A stretch of 64,000 nt of DNA from Myxococcus eversor (GTDB lineage Bacteria > Myxococcota > Myxococcia > Myxococcales > Myxococcaceae). This document shows, one piece after another, positions 1 through 10,000 of the stretch. Positions within the stretch are counted from its first letter, which is position 1. Every line of letters starts with the position of its first letter. A program made the translations under genes and the position numbers. A model generated the notes under the pieces. The model was not told the origin of the DNA. It made no database searches and was given only the letters and a program-made list of their open reading frames with translations. Location of the stretch: contig NZ_JAAIXY010000005.1 of assembly GCF_010894455.1 (NCBI RefSeq), forward strand, positions 310,001-374,000. The letters run 5' to 3'.

Positions 1-2
1 AG

Positions 3-284
3 AACGTGACGCCCGCGGGCCTGCTGCACCTGAGTGCCACCGTGGCGAAGCTGGCGCCTCGGCTGCGGGAAGCTCGCTTCGTGCGCGCCTGGGCGGGCCT
101 TCGCGCGGTGACTCCGGATGGTCGTCCGTACATCGGCCGCTACCCGGGCACGCGGCGCACCTTCGTGGCGACGGGCCTGGGAGGGCAGGGCATCCTCACC
201 GGTGCCCATGCGGCCACGGTGCTCGTGGAGCTCGTCGCGGAGGGCCGCGCGGAGCTCGCCGCGCCCTTCGAGCCTGGGCGCTGA
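3..284 (+). CDS. FAD-dependent amine/amino-acid oxidoreductase, C-terminal fragment
   Basis: The reading frame is open from the first bases of the window, so this is the 3' end of a longer gene. The visible 93 or so residues match the end of the DAO family (glycine oxidase / D-amino-acid dehydrogenase). They contain RAWAGLRAVTPDGRPYIG, followed by the FVATGLGGQGI segment that closes the FAD site against the pyrophosphate, and a short helical tail. Family members oxidise amines or D-amino acids with FAD. The substrate cannot be told from this fragment. An internal GTG at 6 could be mistaken for a start, but the conserved N-terminal Rossmann domain must lie upstream, so I treat the gene as partial. 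A putative lipoprotein gene follows 52 bases later. Confidence 0.85.
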   Translation, partial: NVTPAGLLHLSATVAKLAPRLREARFVRAWAGLRAVTPDGRPYIGRYPGTRRTFVATGLGGQGILTGAHAATVLVELVAEGRAELAAPFEPGR

Positions 285-336
285 CATCACCGTTTCACCG
301 CTGTCCCTGGGCCGGAGCAGTCGAGGGGAATCCGAC

Positions 337-888
337 ATGAGTGACGTGACTGACAACACCGTGAAGCCATCTTCGGTGAAGCACCTCCGCATCCCGTTGC
401 TGCTGGTGACGGCGGCGCTGTCCATGGGCAGTGGCATGGGCAACCCGGGCTGTGGAAGTTCCTCCGACAACAAGTGTCGCGGCGACTGCGCCATCGACGG
501 CACCTACGTCATCCGCTTCGAGGACACGACCTCGCTCAGCGCCGACTGCGCCCAGGCGGGCCTGATGTTGCCGGAGGGTGGACAGCTCCTCATCACCCGC
601 GAGGGTGACACCACGGTCGTCCGCGCCTCCCTGGGGGACGTCCAGCTCACCGGCGACTACTACGGCGGCTCCTACACGGGCATGTCGCTGAGCGGTCGCA
701 CGACGGTCCAGTTCAACGAGCAGCCCGATTCGGAGCTGAGCTTCTTCCTCAATGGCTACTTCGAGGAAGCCCCCGCGCGCGGCGACACGCGGGCCGTCTT
801 CTCCGCGACGTACTCCGCCAGCCGGGTGAATGTCCCGGCGGGCGAGCCCGCGTGCGAGGTCTACCGTCGCTTCACCGCGACGCGCTAA
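337..888 (+). CDS. Putative secreted lipoprotein of unknown function
   Basis: A 183-residue protein. I chose the ATG at 337 because a purine-rich GAGGGGAA lies 6-13 bases upstream; the longer open frame from 118 would run through the upstream oxidoreductase gene. The N-terminus has a basic stretch (KHLRI), a hydrophobic core (LLLVTAALSM) and a cysteine in GNPGCGSS, which resembles a lipobox. Four further cysteines follow (KCRGDC, DCAQ, EPACE), so disulphides outside the cytoplasm are likely. The rest looks like a small beta-rich domain. I do not recognise a family. It converges on the TPR gene, with the two stop codons overlapping. Confidence 0.7.
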   Translation: MSDVTDNTVKPSSVKHLRIPLLLVTAALSMGSGMGNPGCGSSSDNKCRGDCAIDGTYVIRFEDTTSLSADCAQAGLMLPEGGQLLITREGDTTVVRASLGDVQLTGDYYGGSYTGMSLSGRTTVQFNEQPDSELSFFLNGYFEEAPARGDTRAVFSATYSASRVNVPAGEPACEVYRRFTATR

Positions 889-2726
889 TACAGGCTGACC
901 GAGTCGAAGGGCCGGTTCAGCTTGGTCCGGGGGCGGGGCAGCAGGGCTTGCACCGCCGCCGCGTCGCCTCGGCCCAGCGCGTCCACCAGGGCCTGCGTCT
1001 CCTTGGGCCAGGTGGAGCTGGCGCGAGCGCAGCGCAGGGCCTCGGACCAGTCGGAGCGCCCGGCGGCCAGTGACAGCCCCGCCAGACTCTCCGCGGCCTT
1101 GAGCGGCTCGCCGATTTCACGGGCGTGCTGCTCCGCGCGCGCGAACCAGTCCACCGCCGAGTCCATCTTCCCGTCGTCCAGGAACATCCGCCCCAGCTCC
1201 GCGGCGATGACCTGCCGGTGGAAGGAGTCTTTCAGGGCCTCCGCGCTGGCATAGGCCTGCGTGAAGTGCTCCACGGCTTCGGCGCGTGCGCCCGAAGCGA
1301 ACTCCAGGCCCGCCAGCCGGTAGCAGTGGTGCTTGGAGAAGTTGACGCCCCACTTCGCGCTGATGCTCTCGAAGCGCCGCCACGTGGCAATCGCGCCCGA
1401 GAACTGCCGCGCCGACTCCTGGAGGTAGCTGGCGTTGGAGATGAGGTTGATTTTCAGGTGCGTGGCGCTCGCGTCGTGCAGGTCTCCCACGCAGCGCATG
1501 GCGAGCTTCTCCTCCACCAACGCCTTGTCGAGCTTGCGCTCCTGGAACCACGTCAACGCGCACACGTTGCGCAGCCAGCCCTCCTGGAGCGCGCGGTCCG
1601 GCGCGGTGCTCTTCGCCAGCGCGGCCACGCCCGCCTCCACCTCCACGCGAGCGTTGGGGAGCTGCCCGAAGCGCTTGGTCAGCGTCAGCGCGCGGAACAT
1701 GTGCAGCCGAGCCACCAGCTCCGGAGGGATGCGGCACTCCAGGCCCCGTCCGAAGGACTCCATCGCCGCGTCATGAGCGCCGGTGAAGACATGCACCACG
1801 CCCATGCTGCGGTGGAGCAGCGCCTTCAGCTCATCCACGTCGCCCAGGCTGCTCTTGTCGATTTCAATGGCGGGCGTGGAGAAGCCCGTGTCCAGCACGT
1901 CCCACGCCTGGGCCACGCGCGAGGCGAGCTGCGAGTCCGGGTCGCCGTCCAGCAGCGCCAGGCCCTGCTCGGCGGCCAGCATGGCGCCTTCGTAGTTCGT
2001 GGTGAAGAAGCACTGCCGGACGGCGAGGATGGACGCCGCCACGCGCGACTCGCGCGACTCCGACGCGTCCACCACCAACTTCAGATAGCGGCCCTCCAGG
2101 TCCACCGAGGGCTCATCCCGCCGCGAGGACACCGGCCCCGGACCCGAGGCGTGGGGGACTCGCAGCCGGTCACTCAGTGCATCCAGGTAGGCCTGTCGTC
2201 GCGACTCGAAGACGGCGGCGCCGTGGGGACGTCGCATCCTCCAGCCAGTGAGCAGCAGCGTCCCCTCCAGTCCTTCGAGTCGCGCCCACTCGGCCGCGCG
2301 CATCACCGCGCGCAGGCTGACCAGGTCGCACTCTCCGGCGCCATGAAGCACCAGGGGGCGGCCGCTGACGCGCAGCGTCTCGACGATGGCGCGCGCGGCG
2401 ACGGTGAGAATCCAGAAGGCCTGCTCGGACTCGCGGTGGAGCCGACGCTCGGAGGGCGACAGCGCCAGGTCACCCAGGTCGGCGGCGCCCTGGATGGCGC
2501 CCGGAAACAGCCGGTTCCATTCCGACGGATGCGCCGCGGCCACGGCGCGGACGACCTCGGGGGCGGTCTCCTCGCAGGCGCGGAGGACCTTCCTCAACCC
2601 TCCGAAGGCGGTGGGCAGCGCCACGCCCACGTCCACTTCGATGGCGTGGGAGGGCAGCGCGGAAGGGGGACCTTGTTCAACGGACACCGCGAAGGAAACA
2701 CCAAGCACAGCGGGTGGGGCGCTCAC
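885..2726 (-). CDS. TPR-repeat protein of unknown function
   Basis: A 613-residue protein with a GTG start at 2726, preceded by GAGGACTT about 8 bases away. Residues 1-180 look like the remnant of an effector or ATPase-like region (LVLHGAGECDLVSLRAVMR) but contain no Walker A motif. From about residue 220 the protein is all-helical with repeated A/G/Y-rich helix pairs (for example AMLAAEQGLALLDGD and AVDWFARAEQHAREIG) typical of tetratricopeptide repeats, as in the sensor half of large bacterial regulators. It probably acts as a cytoplasmic protein-interaction scaffold. It lies 147 bases beyond the last glycosyltransferase gene of the eCIS array, on the same strand. Whether it belongs to that operon is unclear. 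Confidence 0.75.
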   Translation of the reverse strand: MSAPPAVLGVSFAVSVEQGPPSALPSHAIEVDVGVALPTAFGGLRKVLRACEETAPEVVRAVAAAHPSEWNRLFPGAIQGAADLGDLALSPSERRLHRESEQAFWILTVAARAIVETLRVSGRPLVLHGAGECDLVSLRAVMRAAEWARLEGLEGTLLLTGWRMRRPHGAAVFESRRQAYLDALSDRLRVPHASGPGPVSSRRDEPSVDLEGRYLKLVVDASESRESRVAASILAVRQCFFTTNYEGAMLAAEQGLALLDGDPDSQLASRVAQAWDVLDTGFSTPAIEIDKSSLGDVDELKALLHRSMGVVHVFTGAHDAAMESFGRGLECRIPPELVARLHMFRALTLTKRFGQLPNARVEVEAGVAALAKSTAPDRALQEGWLRNVCALTWFQERKLDKALVEEKLAMRCVGDLHDASATHLKINLISNASYLQESARQFSGAIATWRRFESISAKWGVNFSKHHCYRLAGLEFASGARAEAVEHFTQAYASAEALKDSFHRQVIAAELGRMFLDDGKMDSAVDWFARAEQHAREIGEPLKAAESLAGLSLAAGRSDWSEALRCARASSTWPKETQALVDALGRGDAAAVQALLPRPRTKLNRPFDSVSLY

Positions 2727-2856
2727 GGTGAAGTCCTCGAGAGGGGGTCGAGAAGGCGAGCCAGCTGGTTCGTCGACAGCCCTACTTTCACATCCTCTTA
2801 GCGGTCGAGCAATCCACCCCCGATGTATTTACCCACCGTCGGTGTTTCATGAAGTC

Positions 2857-2877
2857 GTGATGCGTCAATGGCATCAC
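2857..2877 (-). terminator. Inverted repeat at the end of the eCIS array, weak terminator candidate
   Basis: GTGATGC at 2857-2863 and GCATCAC at 2871-2877 form a perfect 7-bp stem with a 7-base loop, overlapping the stop codon of the last glycosyltransferase gene. No run of T follows on the minus strand, so it may only stabilise the 3' end or slow the polymerase. Confidence 0.3.
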
Positions 2878-3635
2878 TCCCCTGGAGTGGGGGTGGTGAC
2901 GCCCTGGCTGTGATGGAGGATGAGCCGGGGAAGCCAGCCGCCGAGTTTGCGGCAATGTCTCAGGGCGGACATGCCCATTTCCTTGTACGGCACCCCGCGC
3001 GCGCCCCGGCCGAAGTAGTGGATGACCCAGGCATTCTCCAGGAGCCACGCCACCTGGTCCTCTGACAGACGCAGCTCGCCGGTGAAGCCGCTCTCGGAGG
3101 CCCAGTTGAGCCGGCCGGTGGGCAGCGACTCGACGAGCTTGGGGTGGACGCCGATGAGGCGGTTGCACACCGTCTGGTCCGTCCAGTGGTCCCAGTCCGT
3201 TTCGGGAACGGCCATCATCGCGGCGAGCCAATGCTCGGCGAAGGCATCGCCCGGTGGGCTGGCGCAGACCCCGGCGCAGCGGCGGCGAGAGTCCCAGCAC
3301 TCCTCGCCGATGGTGAATCGCTCCACGGCGGGCAGCGGGCGCAGCGTCACGGTGTCGAACGCGTCCAGGTACCAGCCGCCGTTCTGGAGGAGCGCGAAGG
3401 CCCTCATGCGTCGCGAGGCGACCTCCAGCCTCGTGGTGCCCAGGCGGGAGCAGTGCTCGGCCAGGTCCTCGAAGTGGGCGCCGGGGAGCAGGGGTTGGTA
3501 GCGGCGGATGCCAGGCTCGTCGCAGTAGATGAAGGTCCTGGCCTGGGGATTGTGTTTCATCGCCGAGCGGATGGCGGCGACGACGGTGGGGCGAAGCGCG
3601 CCGCCGTGGAAGCAGAAGTTGAGAGCGGGAGTCAT
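2874..3635 (-). CDS. Glycosyltransferase with DXD sugar-binding region (GT32-like)
   Basis: A 253-residue protein. It has the layout of the DXD sugar-binding family (Och1 / capsular sugar transferases): an N-terminal nucleotide-sugar fold (MKHNPQARTFIYCDEP), a helical segment with RRMRAFALLQNGGWYLDAFDT near residues 78-93 in which D-A-F-D is the metal-binding DXD-type motif, and a C-terminal region ending in WVIHYFGRGARG. The family moves a sugar from a nucleotide donor to an acceptor in the cytoplasm. It is the last gene of the minus-strand array, 7 bases downstream of the large fusion enzyme, so it should be co-transcribed with it. No signal peptide or membrane segment is visible. It could act in cell-envelope sugar synthesis or, as inference, be an injected or payload-modifying enzyme. 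Confidence 0.8.
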   Translation of the reverse strand: MTPALNFCFHGGALRPTVVAAIRSAMKHNPQARTFIYCDEPGIRRYQPLLPGAHFEDLAEHCSRLGTTRLEVASRRMRAFALLQNGGWYLDAFDTVTLRPLPAVERFTIGEECWDSRRRCAGVCASPPGDAFAEHWLAAMMAVPETDWDHWTDQTVCNRLIGVHPKLVESLPTGRLNWASESGFTGELRLSEDQVAWLLENAWVIHYFGRGARGVPYKEMGMSALRHCRKLGGWLPRLILHHSQGVTTPTPGE

Positions 3636-3642
3636 GTCGCGT

Positions 3643-5940
3643 TCAGGCCGCGAGGAGGGCGTGGACGGCGTCGAACGCGTCGCCCATCAGCGCGCGCACC
3701 GTGTCGGTGGGGTGGGGGTGCCAGTAGCGATGGTGGACGCGCTTCGGGTCCACGTTCGCATCGTGGATGCACGCGACGAAGAACGACGGGTCATCGAGCA
3801 CGAGGAGCTTGCGGGACGGGTCGCTCCAGAGAAAGCGCGCGTCCTCGCCGATGTTGATGTCGGGGAACGGGTTCCGGCTCCAGAACGACTTCGTGTAGCA
3901 GAGCGTGTTGCCGGAGACCCAGGGCCGCTGACCCGGAGGATAGACGTACTGCCAGGAGCGGTCCGTCGCGGGCTGGTGGTAGTAGACGCGCGTGAGGCCG
4001 CAGACGGAGGCGCCCGAGTCGAGCAGTGACGTGGCCTGGTAGCGAAGCCGATGAGGCGCGGACCAGTCGTCGTCATCCCAGTGGACGATGAGCTCGCCGC
4101 GCGCGGACTGACAGGCGAGGTTGCGCTTGGCGCCCACGGAGTGCCGCCGCTCCAGTCTCACGTAGCGGATGCGAGGGTCCTCGGGGAGGAGGTCCTCCAC
4201 GGGCTGGGTGCCATCGTCGACGATGATGAGCTCTCGCTCCGGCCAGTCCTGCGCGAGGAACCAACGCACCGCCAGCGGGACGAACTGGCGTCGGTTGAAC
4301 GTGGGCATGATGCAGGACACCGTGGGCTGGGCGCCGTGTGGCAACGGGGCGTCCGTGGGCCGTGGTTCCTCGGTGCTCGGGGCCACCTCCTGGCGCGTGG
4401 CCATGGCGCGCTTTTCGAGCACGGCCAAGGTGCCGGCGGTGCGGAGCGCGCGGTAGCGACCCTCATGGACCAGCTCGCGGACAAGGCGCTTCACGCCAGG
4501 GAAGTAGTCGGCGCAGTCGTGGAAGGCGACCAGTCCTCCGACGACGAGCGAGGGCTCCAGGTGGAGGAAGTCCGCCAACACGCTGGCGTAGTCGTGGAGT
4601 CCGTCCACCAGGAGCAGGGAGATGGGTGCGCCCCAGGGGACACCAGGGGCGTGCTGATGATGGACCTGGATGCGGGAGGCGAGTCCGCTCCTCTGGAGCG
4701 TGCGCGCGAGCTTCTCGCGGGTGGAGCCCATGTGCTGGAGGTTGCCGCCGCGCGCACCCACGACACCGTCACCCGGGTCGATGGCGTGAATCGGAGGAGC
4801 GACGCCAAGCGATTGGGCCACGCGTCCGAGGACGACGGTGGCCTTGCCGCAATAGCTGCCCACTTCGACCACCGCGTGTGACGTGGGCAGCGACGTGAGC
4901 GCGCGAGAGGTGGCGGCGATGAGCAGGTCCGCCTCGTCGTCCGTGAGCCAGCCTTCGACTTCGCGCATCTCCGCGAGGATGGGCCGCGTGAGCAGCAGAC
5001 CGGGCGACTCCGCGCGAGCCTCGTCCATCACGGGCGCGACCGCTGAAGGAGCGGGCACCTCACCGTTCTCGGGCAGCGGCGCGAGGCATGGCAGCACTCC
5101 CGCCACGAGCGTGGAGGGCTGCTCATACCGCCCGAAGTGATTGCGCACGTGAGCACGCAGCGGGTCGTCGAACTGGCGCGGGATGGGGTGCGCCCAGAAC
5201 ACATCAGGCGAAGCCATGGCGGCGTCGAGCTGCGCCGTGGAGTACCGGACGCGATAGCGGACCAACTCGTAGTTACACGGACTGACGAGCACGCGGTGGC
5301 CGAGCAGGGCCGTGAGCGTGGGGAACAGCACCTCCTCGGTGGCCCAGATGCGCGAGCGGCGGAGAATGTCCTGGAGCTGCATGTCGCGCTCGAACAGCGA
5401 GACGAGGTCGCGGGCAGCCTCCGCGCTGAAGACCGTGGACGGCCAGAAGGTCCAATGGACGAACTGCGATTCGCCCTGGGGGAACTTGCGGAGGAAGGGA
5501 CGCCACAGGTCCACTTCGCGCCGGGCATGGACGGCGGGAGCCGTGCGAGCCCCCGGGCCATGCGGCGCTTGAACGTTGCCCAGCAGGCCGGCGCCGGGAT
5601 TCGCGGAGAAGAACGCACGCAGGTGCTCGGAGTAGCCGGGCCGCAAGCCGAGCTGGTCCGAGTCCACGATGGTCATCGCGTCGAACGGATGGTGCTCCAG
5701 CGCGAAGCGGAAGCAGTCGAGCGCGAAGTCATGCAGCCAGCCCCACTTCATCGGACGCGGGGTGGGGTGGATGACCGCGTTGTACTGCTCGAAGGGGAAG
5801 CCCTCGAACAGCTTCGAGTCGTGCCCGCCGTTGTAGAGCAGGATGAGCGAGCCTGGGTCCAGGTGATGCAGGTTGCGCACGAGGTCGACGACGCAGTCGG
5901 GACGCTCGTGGACGAGACAGGCGTAGACGTGTCGGAACAT
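3643..5940 (-). CDS. Three-domain fusion: glycosyltransferase, SAM methyltransferase, GT2 glycosyltransferase
   Basis: A 765-residue protein. Residues 1-270 resemble core-2/GT14-like enzymes (LILLYNGG; DSDQLGLRPG with a DXD near residue 90). Residues about 350-520 are a class I methyltransferase of the Methyltransf_24 type, with EVGSYCGKATVVLG near 357 as the SAM-binding loop, then HAIDPGDG and LLLVDGLHDY. Residues 540-765 are a GT2 family A transferase: SCIMPTFNRRQF, ELIIVDDG and HWDDDDW with its metal-binding Asp cluster near 618. The enzyme could add two sugars and a methyl group to one product. Fusion of all three activities is unusual. It sits 5 bases after the preceding gene and 7 before the next, within the eCIS array. 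No export signal is seen. Confidence 0.85.
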   Translation of the reverse strand: MFRHVYACLVHERPDCVVDLVRNLHHLDPGSLILLYNGGHDSKLFEGFPFEQYNAVIHPTPRPMKWGWLHDFALDCFRFALEHHPFDAMTIVDSDQLGLRPGYSEHLRAFFSANPGAGLLGNVQAPHGPGARTAPAVHARREVDLWRPFLRKFPQGESQFVHWTFWPSTVFSAEAARDLVSLFERDMQLQDILRRSRIWATEEVLFPTLTALLGHRVLVSPCNYELVRYRVRYSTAQLDAAMASPDVFWAHPIPRQFDDPLRAHVRNHFGRYEQPSTLVAGVLPCLAPLPENGEVPAPSAVAPVMDEARAESPGLLLTRPILAEMREVEGWLTDDEADLLIAATSRALTSLPTSHAVVEVGSYCGKATVVLGRVAQSLGVAPPIHAIDPGDGVVGARGGNLQHMGSTREKLARTLQRSGLASRIQVHHQHAPGVPWGAPISLLLVDGLHDYASVLADFLHLEPSLVVGGLVAFHDCADYFPGVKRLVRELVHEGRYRALRTAGTLAVLEKRAMATRQEVAPSTEEPRPTDAPLPHGAQPTVSCIMPTFNRRQFVPLAVRWFLAQDWPERELIIVDDGTQPVEDLLPEDPRIRYVRLERRHSVGAKRNLACQSARGELIVHWDDDDWSAPHRLRYQATSLLDSGASVCGLTRVYYHQPATDRSWQYVYPPGQRPWVSGNTLCYTKSFWSRNPFPDINIGEDARFLWSDPSRKLLVLDDPSFFVACIHDANVDPKRVHHRYWHPHPTDTVRALMGDAFDAVHALLAA

Positions 5941-5945
5941 GGTGC

Positions 5946-6983
5946 TCAGACCTCGGTCAGGTCCACGGCCTCGAGCTTCAGGCCAAAGTGGTCCGCGGCG
6001 CGCGCCAGGTCCTTCTTGGGCACGGTGGCCTCGTTGGCGTCGTAGACGATGACGTGCGTGCAGCCCGCTTCGCGACGCTGGTCGATGTCCCTCCAGGCTT
6101 CCGCGGACAGGGCCTCGTGCACGAGCTGCCAGTCATCGTCGAGCTGACCGAGGAAGCCGAACGCGTCCAGGCCCTCGCGGAACAGCAGGGGCGCTTGAAA
6201 GCCGAACCCCAGGTAGTGATAGGCGCGCAGCCCCTTCCCATCCGCCTCCACGGCATCGAAGCCGAACCAGGTGCTCGGGTCCTTGGGGTCGGGCCTGGAG
6301 ACCGTGGGTGGGCGAGGATGGCTTCGCTCATAGAGCACATGAGGATGTCGCTCGGGATGGGCGCCGCGCTGGAGCAGGTCCATCAGTGACACCTTGTGCC
6401 CCTCCGCTTGGAGCTGCCGGTGACGCTCGTAGCCGAGCGGCAGCACGAAGGAGCTCAAGTCATAGGGCCACAGCGAATGGTCCGGACTCGCGGAGAGGTC
6501 GAAAATCTGCGGGACGGGGGAGTGCCCCAGCCTCCAGAGCCAGTCGGATTGGCTCCGGATGAAGTGCTTCTTGGCGCGAGGTGCCTCGGCGGGTGGCGCG
6601 TAGGGTTGGGCGAGCCGCGCGATGACGACCTGGAGCGCGCGCATCGTGGCGTCGCGTGGCACGGGCGCGGCGGCGATGCGCTTCCACAGCGCGGACTGGT
6701 TTTTGCCCGCGAGGTGGGCCGCGATGCTCAGGCCCGCGATGTTGGACAGCGCGGCGGGCGCGGTCAGGTCCGCGTCATCGAACCCTTCGAAGTACGTGGA
6801 GATGAGCCGGTCCGCGAGCGCGAGCGCCCGTTTCACCAGCGGCGCGTCGCCTGCGATGAGCGCATGGAGCACGGGTTGAAGCGAGTTGGGCCGCAGCCCC
6901 GGGTCCTCCTCCCAGTCGGACAGCAGCACGCTCGCGGAGGCGCGCAGTCGGTAGCGGGTGGAGCAGAGGTTGACCCAACACAT
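5946..6983 (-). CDS. Protein of unknown function following the putative eCIS cargo (immunity or adaptor candidate)
   Basis: A 345-residue protein. I place the start at the ATG at 6983 because AGGAGG lies 6 bases before it; the longer frame to 7040 would overlap the upstream gene. The sequence shows an N-terminal helical half (PVLHALIAGDAPLVKRALALADRLI) and a C-terminal half rich in aromatics with SPDHSLWPYDLSSFVLPLGY and LDDDWQLVHEALSAEAW. The extreme C-terminus (CTHVIVYDANE) looks like a small alpha/beta element. I recognise no family. The position, 28 bases downstream of the 1132-residue cargo candidate, is where an immunity protein or cargo partner would be expected; this is inference from gene order only. 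Confidence 0.65.
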   Translation of the reverse strand: MCWVNLCSTRYRLRASASVLLSDWEEDPGLRPNSLQPVLHALIAGDAPLVKRALALADRLISTYFEGFDDADLTAPAALSNIAGLSIAAHLAGKNQSALWKRIAAAPVPRDATMRALQVVIARLAQPYAPPAEAPRAKKHFIRSQSDWLWRLGHSPVPQIFDLSASPDHSLWPYDLSSFVLPLGYERHRQLQAEGHKVSLMDLLQRGAHPERHPHVLYERSHPRPPTVSRPDPKDPSTWFGFDAVEADGKGLRAYHYLGFGFQAPLLFREGLDAFGFLGQLDDDWQLVHEALSAEAWRDIDQRREAGCTHVIVYDANEATVPKKDLARAADHFGLKLEAVDLTEV

Positions 6984-7011
6984 CACATGCCTCCTGAGCG
7001 CCTGGCGCGGT

Positions 7012-10000
7012 TCAAATCTTCTCCACCCGCACGACGACATTGGCCACCACGAGCTTCACTTCATCATCCTTCATCGCGAAGTTCGTCTTGAGGTAGCTGG
7101 CGAGCTCGGCGCGGATTCGAGCAGCGATTCGCGCGAGCTTCGCGGCCGGGATGTGGGCCTGACCCGCCAGGAAGTAGATGACCTCGACCCGTCCCGCCTT
7201 CAACGCCGCGTTGACGCGCTTGACGGTCTCCTGGTCGGTCTGCCCTGCCGTGGCGCGGGCCAGGTTGCCCTGCAGGTTGTCCGTCGTCGCGGACAGGGGA
7301 TTCTCGCGCGTGCGCCCACTGGGCTGCACGGTGCCCACCTGCTCGGGTGGGACGTATTTGACACTCTGCGGTGTCTTGCCTCCGAGGAACTTGGCCTCGC
7401 CGATGACGACGCGGTCCTGCGCGGGCGTGGCACCGGGGGCGAGCCCCGCGACGTCGAGGCCGGAGTGGGTGAGGGCCTTCTCCTCGGAGACAATCGAGAT
7501 GTACTTCGGGTTGTCCGCCTTCACCTTCGCGGTCGCCGCCGCCTCCGCCTCCTTCTGCTGCTTGCGTCCCTGCGCCGAGGCAATCCACGTCCCCGATTTC
7601 GGTTCGCCCTTCTTGCGCCAGTGCCACTCGGTGTTCTCCGAGTCGATGCAGTAGAAGTGCTCGGCGCCGCGGGCCGAGGACTTCCATTCGTAGCGCACGT
7701 CGCCCTTGGCGCCCTCGGGGCGCACCGTCTTCACGTAGTCCTCGTCGATGAGTCCCTTGTCGCTCACGCCCTTGAGCTGCTTCGGGTTCATCTCGGCGTC
7801 GACAGCGACTCCGGCGCCCTGGCGGATGACCTCCAGCTTCGTGAAGCCGAAGCGCGACTTGATGGGCCCCAGGCCCTTCTTCAGGTCGCCGATGCGCTTC
7901 TCCTTGCCCCGGTCCGCCGCGAGGTAGCTGTCCAGCGCGGCCATGCCGTTCTTCCACCGCTCGGCGATGGGCACCTGCGACTCCGGCCCCGCGCCCTTGG
8001 CCTTGCCGAACAGCTTGCGCGCCAGGGCGACCAGCTTCGCCAGCACCTTGTCGATGGCGCGGTCCACCATCCCCTGCACCTTGAGGATGGTCTCCTTGAT
8101 TTTGTCGCTGATGCCGCCCAGGCCGATGAGCCGCGCCAGGAAGCTGATGACCACGGGCACCGCGCGCCCCAGCGCCTGCTCAATCCAGTTGGCCGCGCCT
8201 CCAATCGCTCCCGTGGCGATGGCGTGCACCGAGCTGATGATGGCCTCGATGAGCGACATGATCTGACTGGCGCGCTCGATGAAGAACATCACCGTGTTGT
8301 AGATGGCGAGGACGGCCTGGATGATGGCGCCCGCCGGGTTGAACATGGAGATGATCTTCGTGATGGCCTGTTTGACGACGGTCTCGATGAGCCACGACTT
8401 CAGGGCCTCGATGACCATGTCCTTCAGGTTGCCGAGGTTCTCCTTCATCTGTTCCCACATCGCCGCGGGTCCAGACGTGATGAGGGTGCGCACCAGCTCG
8501 AAGACCTTCTCCAGCAGGCCCACGGTGCGTTCGCCCAAGAGCTTCACGGCCTTGGCGCGCATGCGCTCGTAGGTGATGCCGAGCACCGCGAGCACCAGCT
8601 TGAGGATGCTGGGCAGCGTCAGGTCCGTGGGGATGGGGATGCCCGCCTGCGCCAGCGCGCCGAAGAGCCACTGCATGAAGCCGCGAATCAGGTGGGCCTT
8701 GATGTTGCCCAGGAACTGCTGGACGCCCAGCTTGATGGCGGAGATGAGGTTGGACAGGAACCCGATGGGGTCCGCGAGGATGAGCTTGATGGTCTCCCAG
8801 CCCTTGCGCAGCAGGGCCATCAGCTTGTCCTTGAACTCGGTGAGGATCTTGATGACCTCGCCGATGGCGTCCGCCAGCTTCTTCAGCGCGCCGGCGTTCT
8901 CCTCCTCCAGCTTCTTGAGCGCCGCGTCCGCCTTGTCGAACGCCTCCTTGTATTTCTGGGCCAGCTTCTGGGCCAGGTCGTTCTTCTTCGCGTCAATGCC
9001 GCTTCTCAGCTCGTCGAAGCGCTCGCCCACCGCCTTCTGGGCTTCTTGCCCCACGCCCTGCAAATCACGCGGGAGGCTGTCGACATAGGTCTTGATGGCG
9101 GCCTGGCCTTTGTCCACGTCCGCCTTGGCCTGGGCCAGCCGGTTGTCCACCGCAGTGGAGATGCGCACCGCGAGCGCATCCATCTTCGAGGCGAAGCGTG
9201 TGCGAGCCTGCCCGAGGATGACCTTGATGCCCTCGGGCACGGGGCGGAACAGGTCCGCCACCCAGCGGGCCTTGCCCGTCAGGCCGCTGTAGCGGTCGTC
9301 CTTGAACTTCTCAATCTCCCGGTCCGCATAGGACTTCATGTCCGACAGGGCGGCCTCGGCGCCCAGGTCGAACATGCGCATGACGTCCGCTTCGAGCGTG
9401 GACAGCCGCGAGTCCACCCGTTGCTTCGTCTGCTGGTACATCCGCTCGATGTTCGCGGTGACTTCCTTGCGCCGGGCCTCGTCCTTCTGCTTCGCCAGGA
9501 GCTGGCGCGTCTTCACCTTGCTGTTGCCGGACACTCGGACGCCGGCCATCTGCGCCACGCCGGCACGGGCGTCCCCACCGGCCTTCGCCTTGGCCTGACC
9601 GAGCGTGCCCGTCTCGCTCGCGCGGTACTTGCCGGGCGCGGCCCCCGCGGTCTTCTCCACCTGTCCCTTCTCCGAGAGCACCTTGGAGAAGCGTGGGTCG
9701 TTCGCCTTCTTGAGCTGGTCGGGCGTCAGCTCCGCGTCCTTCATCTGCTGGTCCGCGTCCTGCTTGCCCTTCTGCAGCGCCTGCACCTGGGTGTTCGGCT
9801 TGGGCGCGGGCATGGCCTCGGCGCCGTTGACCGGAAGCGACTCGGGCGCGGGCTCGGAGGGCATGGCCGAGGACTGTCGGGCGGGCACGCCACTGGGGTC
9901 CGGAGCCGCCGCGGTGGCGGCCTCCGTGGGGCCCGTCGCCGCCTGCTTGGTTTCGCTGACGCCTCCGGCGACGCTGTCCTTCACCTGCGCCGTCTCGTTG

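Noticed and set aside
118..336. N-terminal extension of the lipoprotein gene
   Set aside because: It overlaps the oxidoreductase end in another frame; the ATG at 337 has a ribosome site and begins just before a signal peptide.
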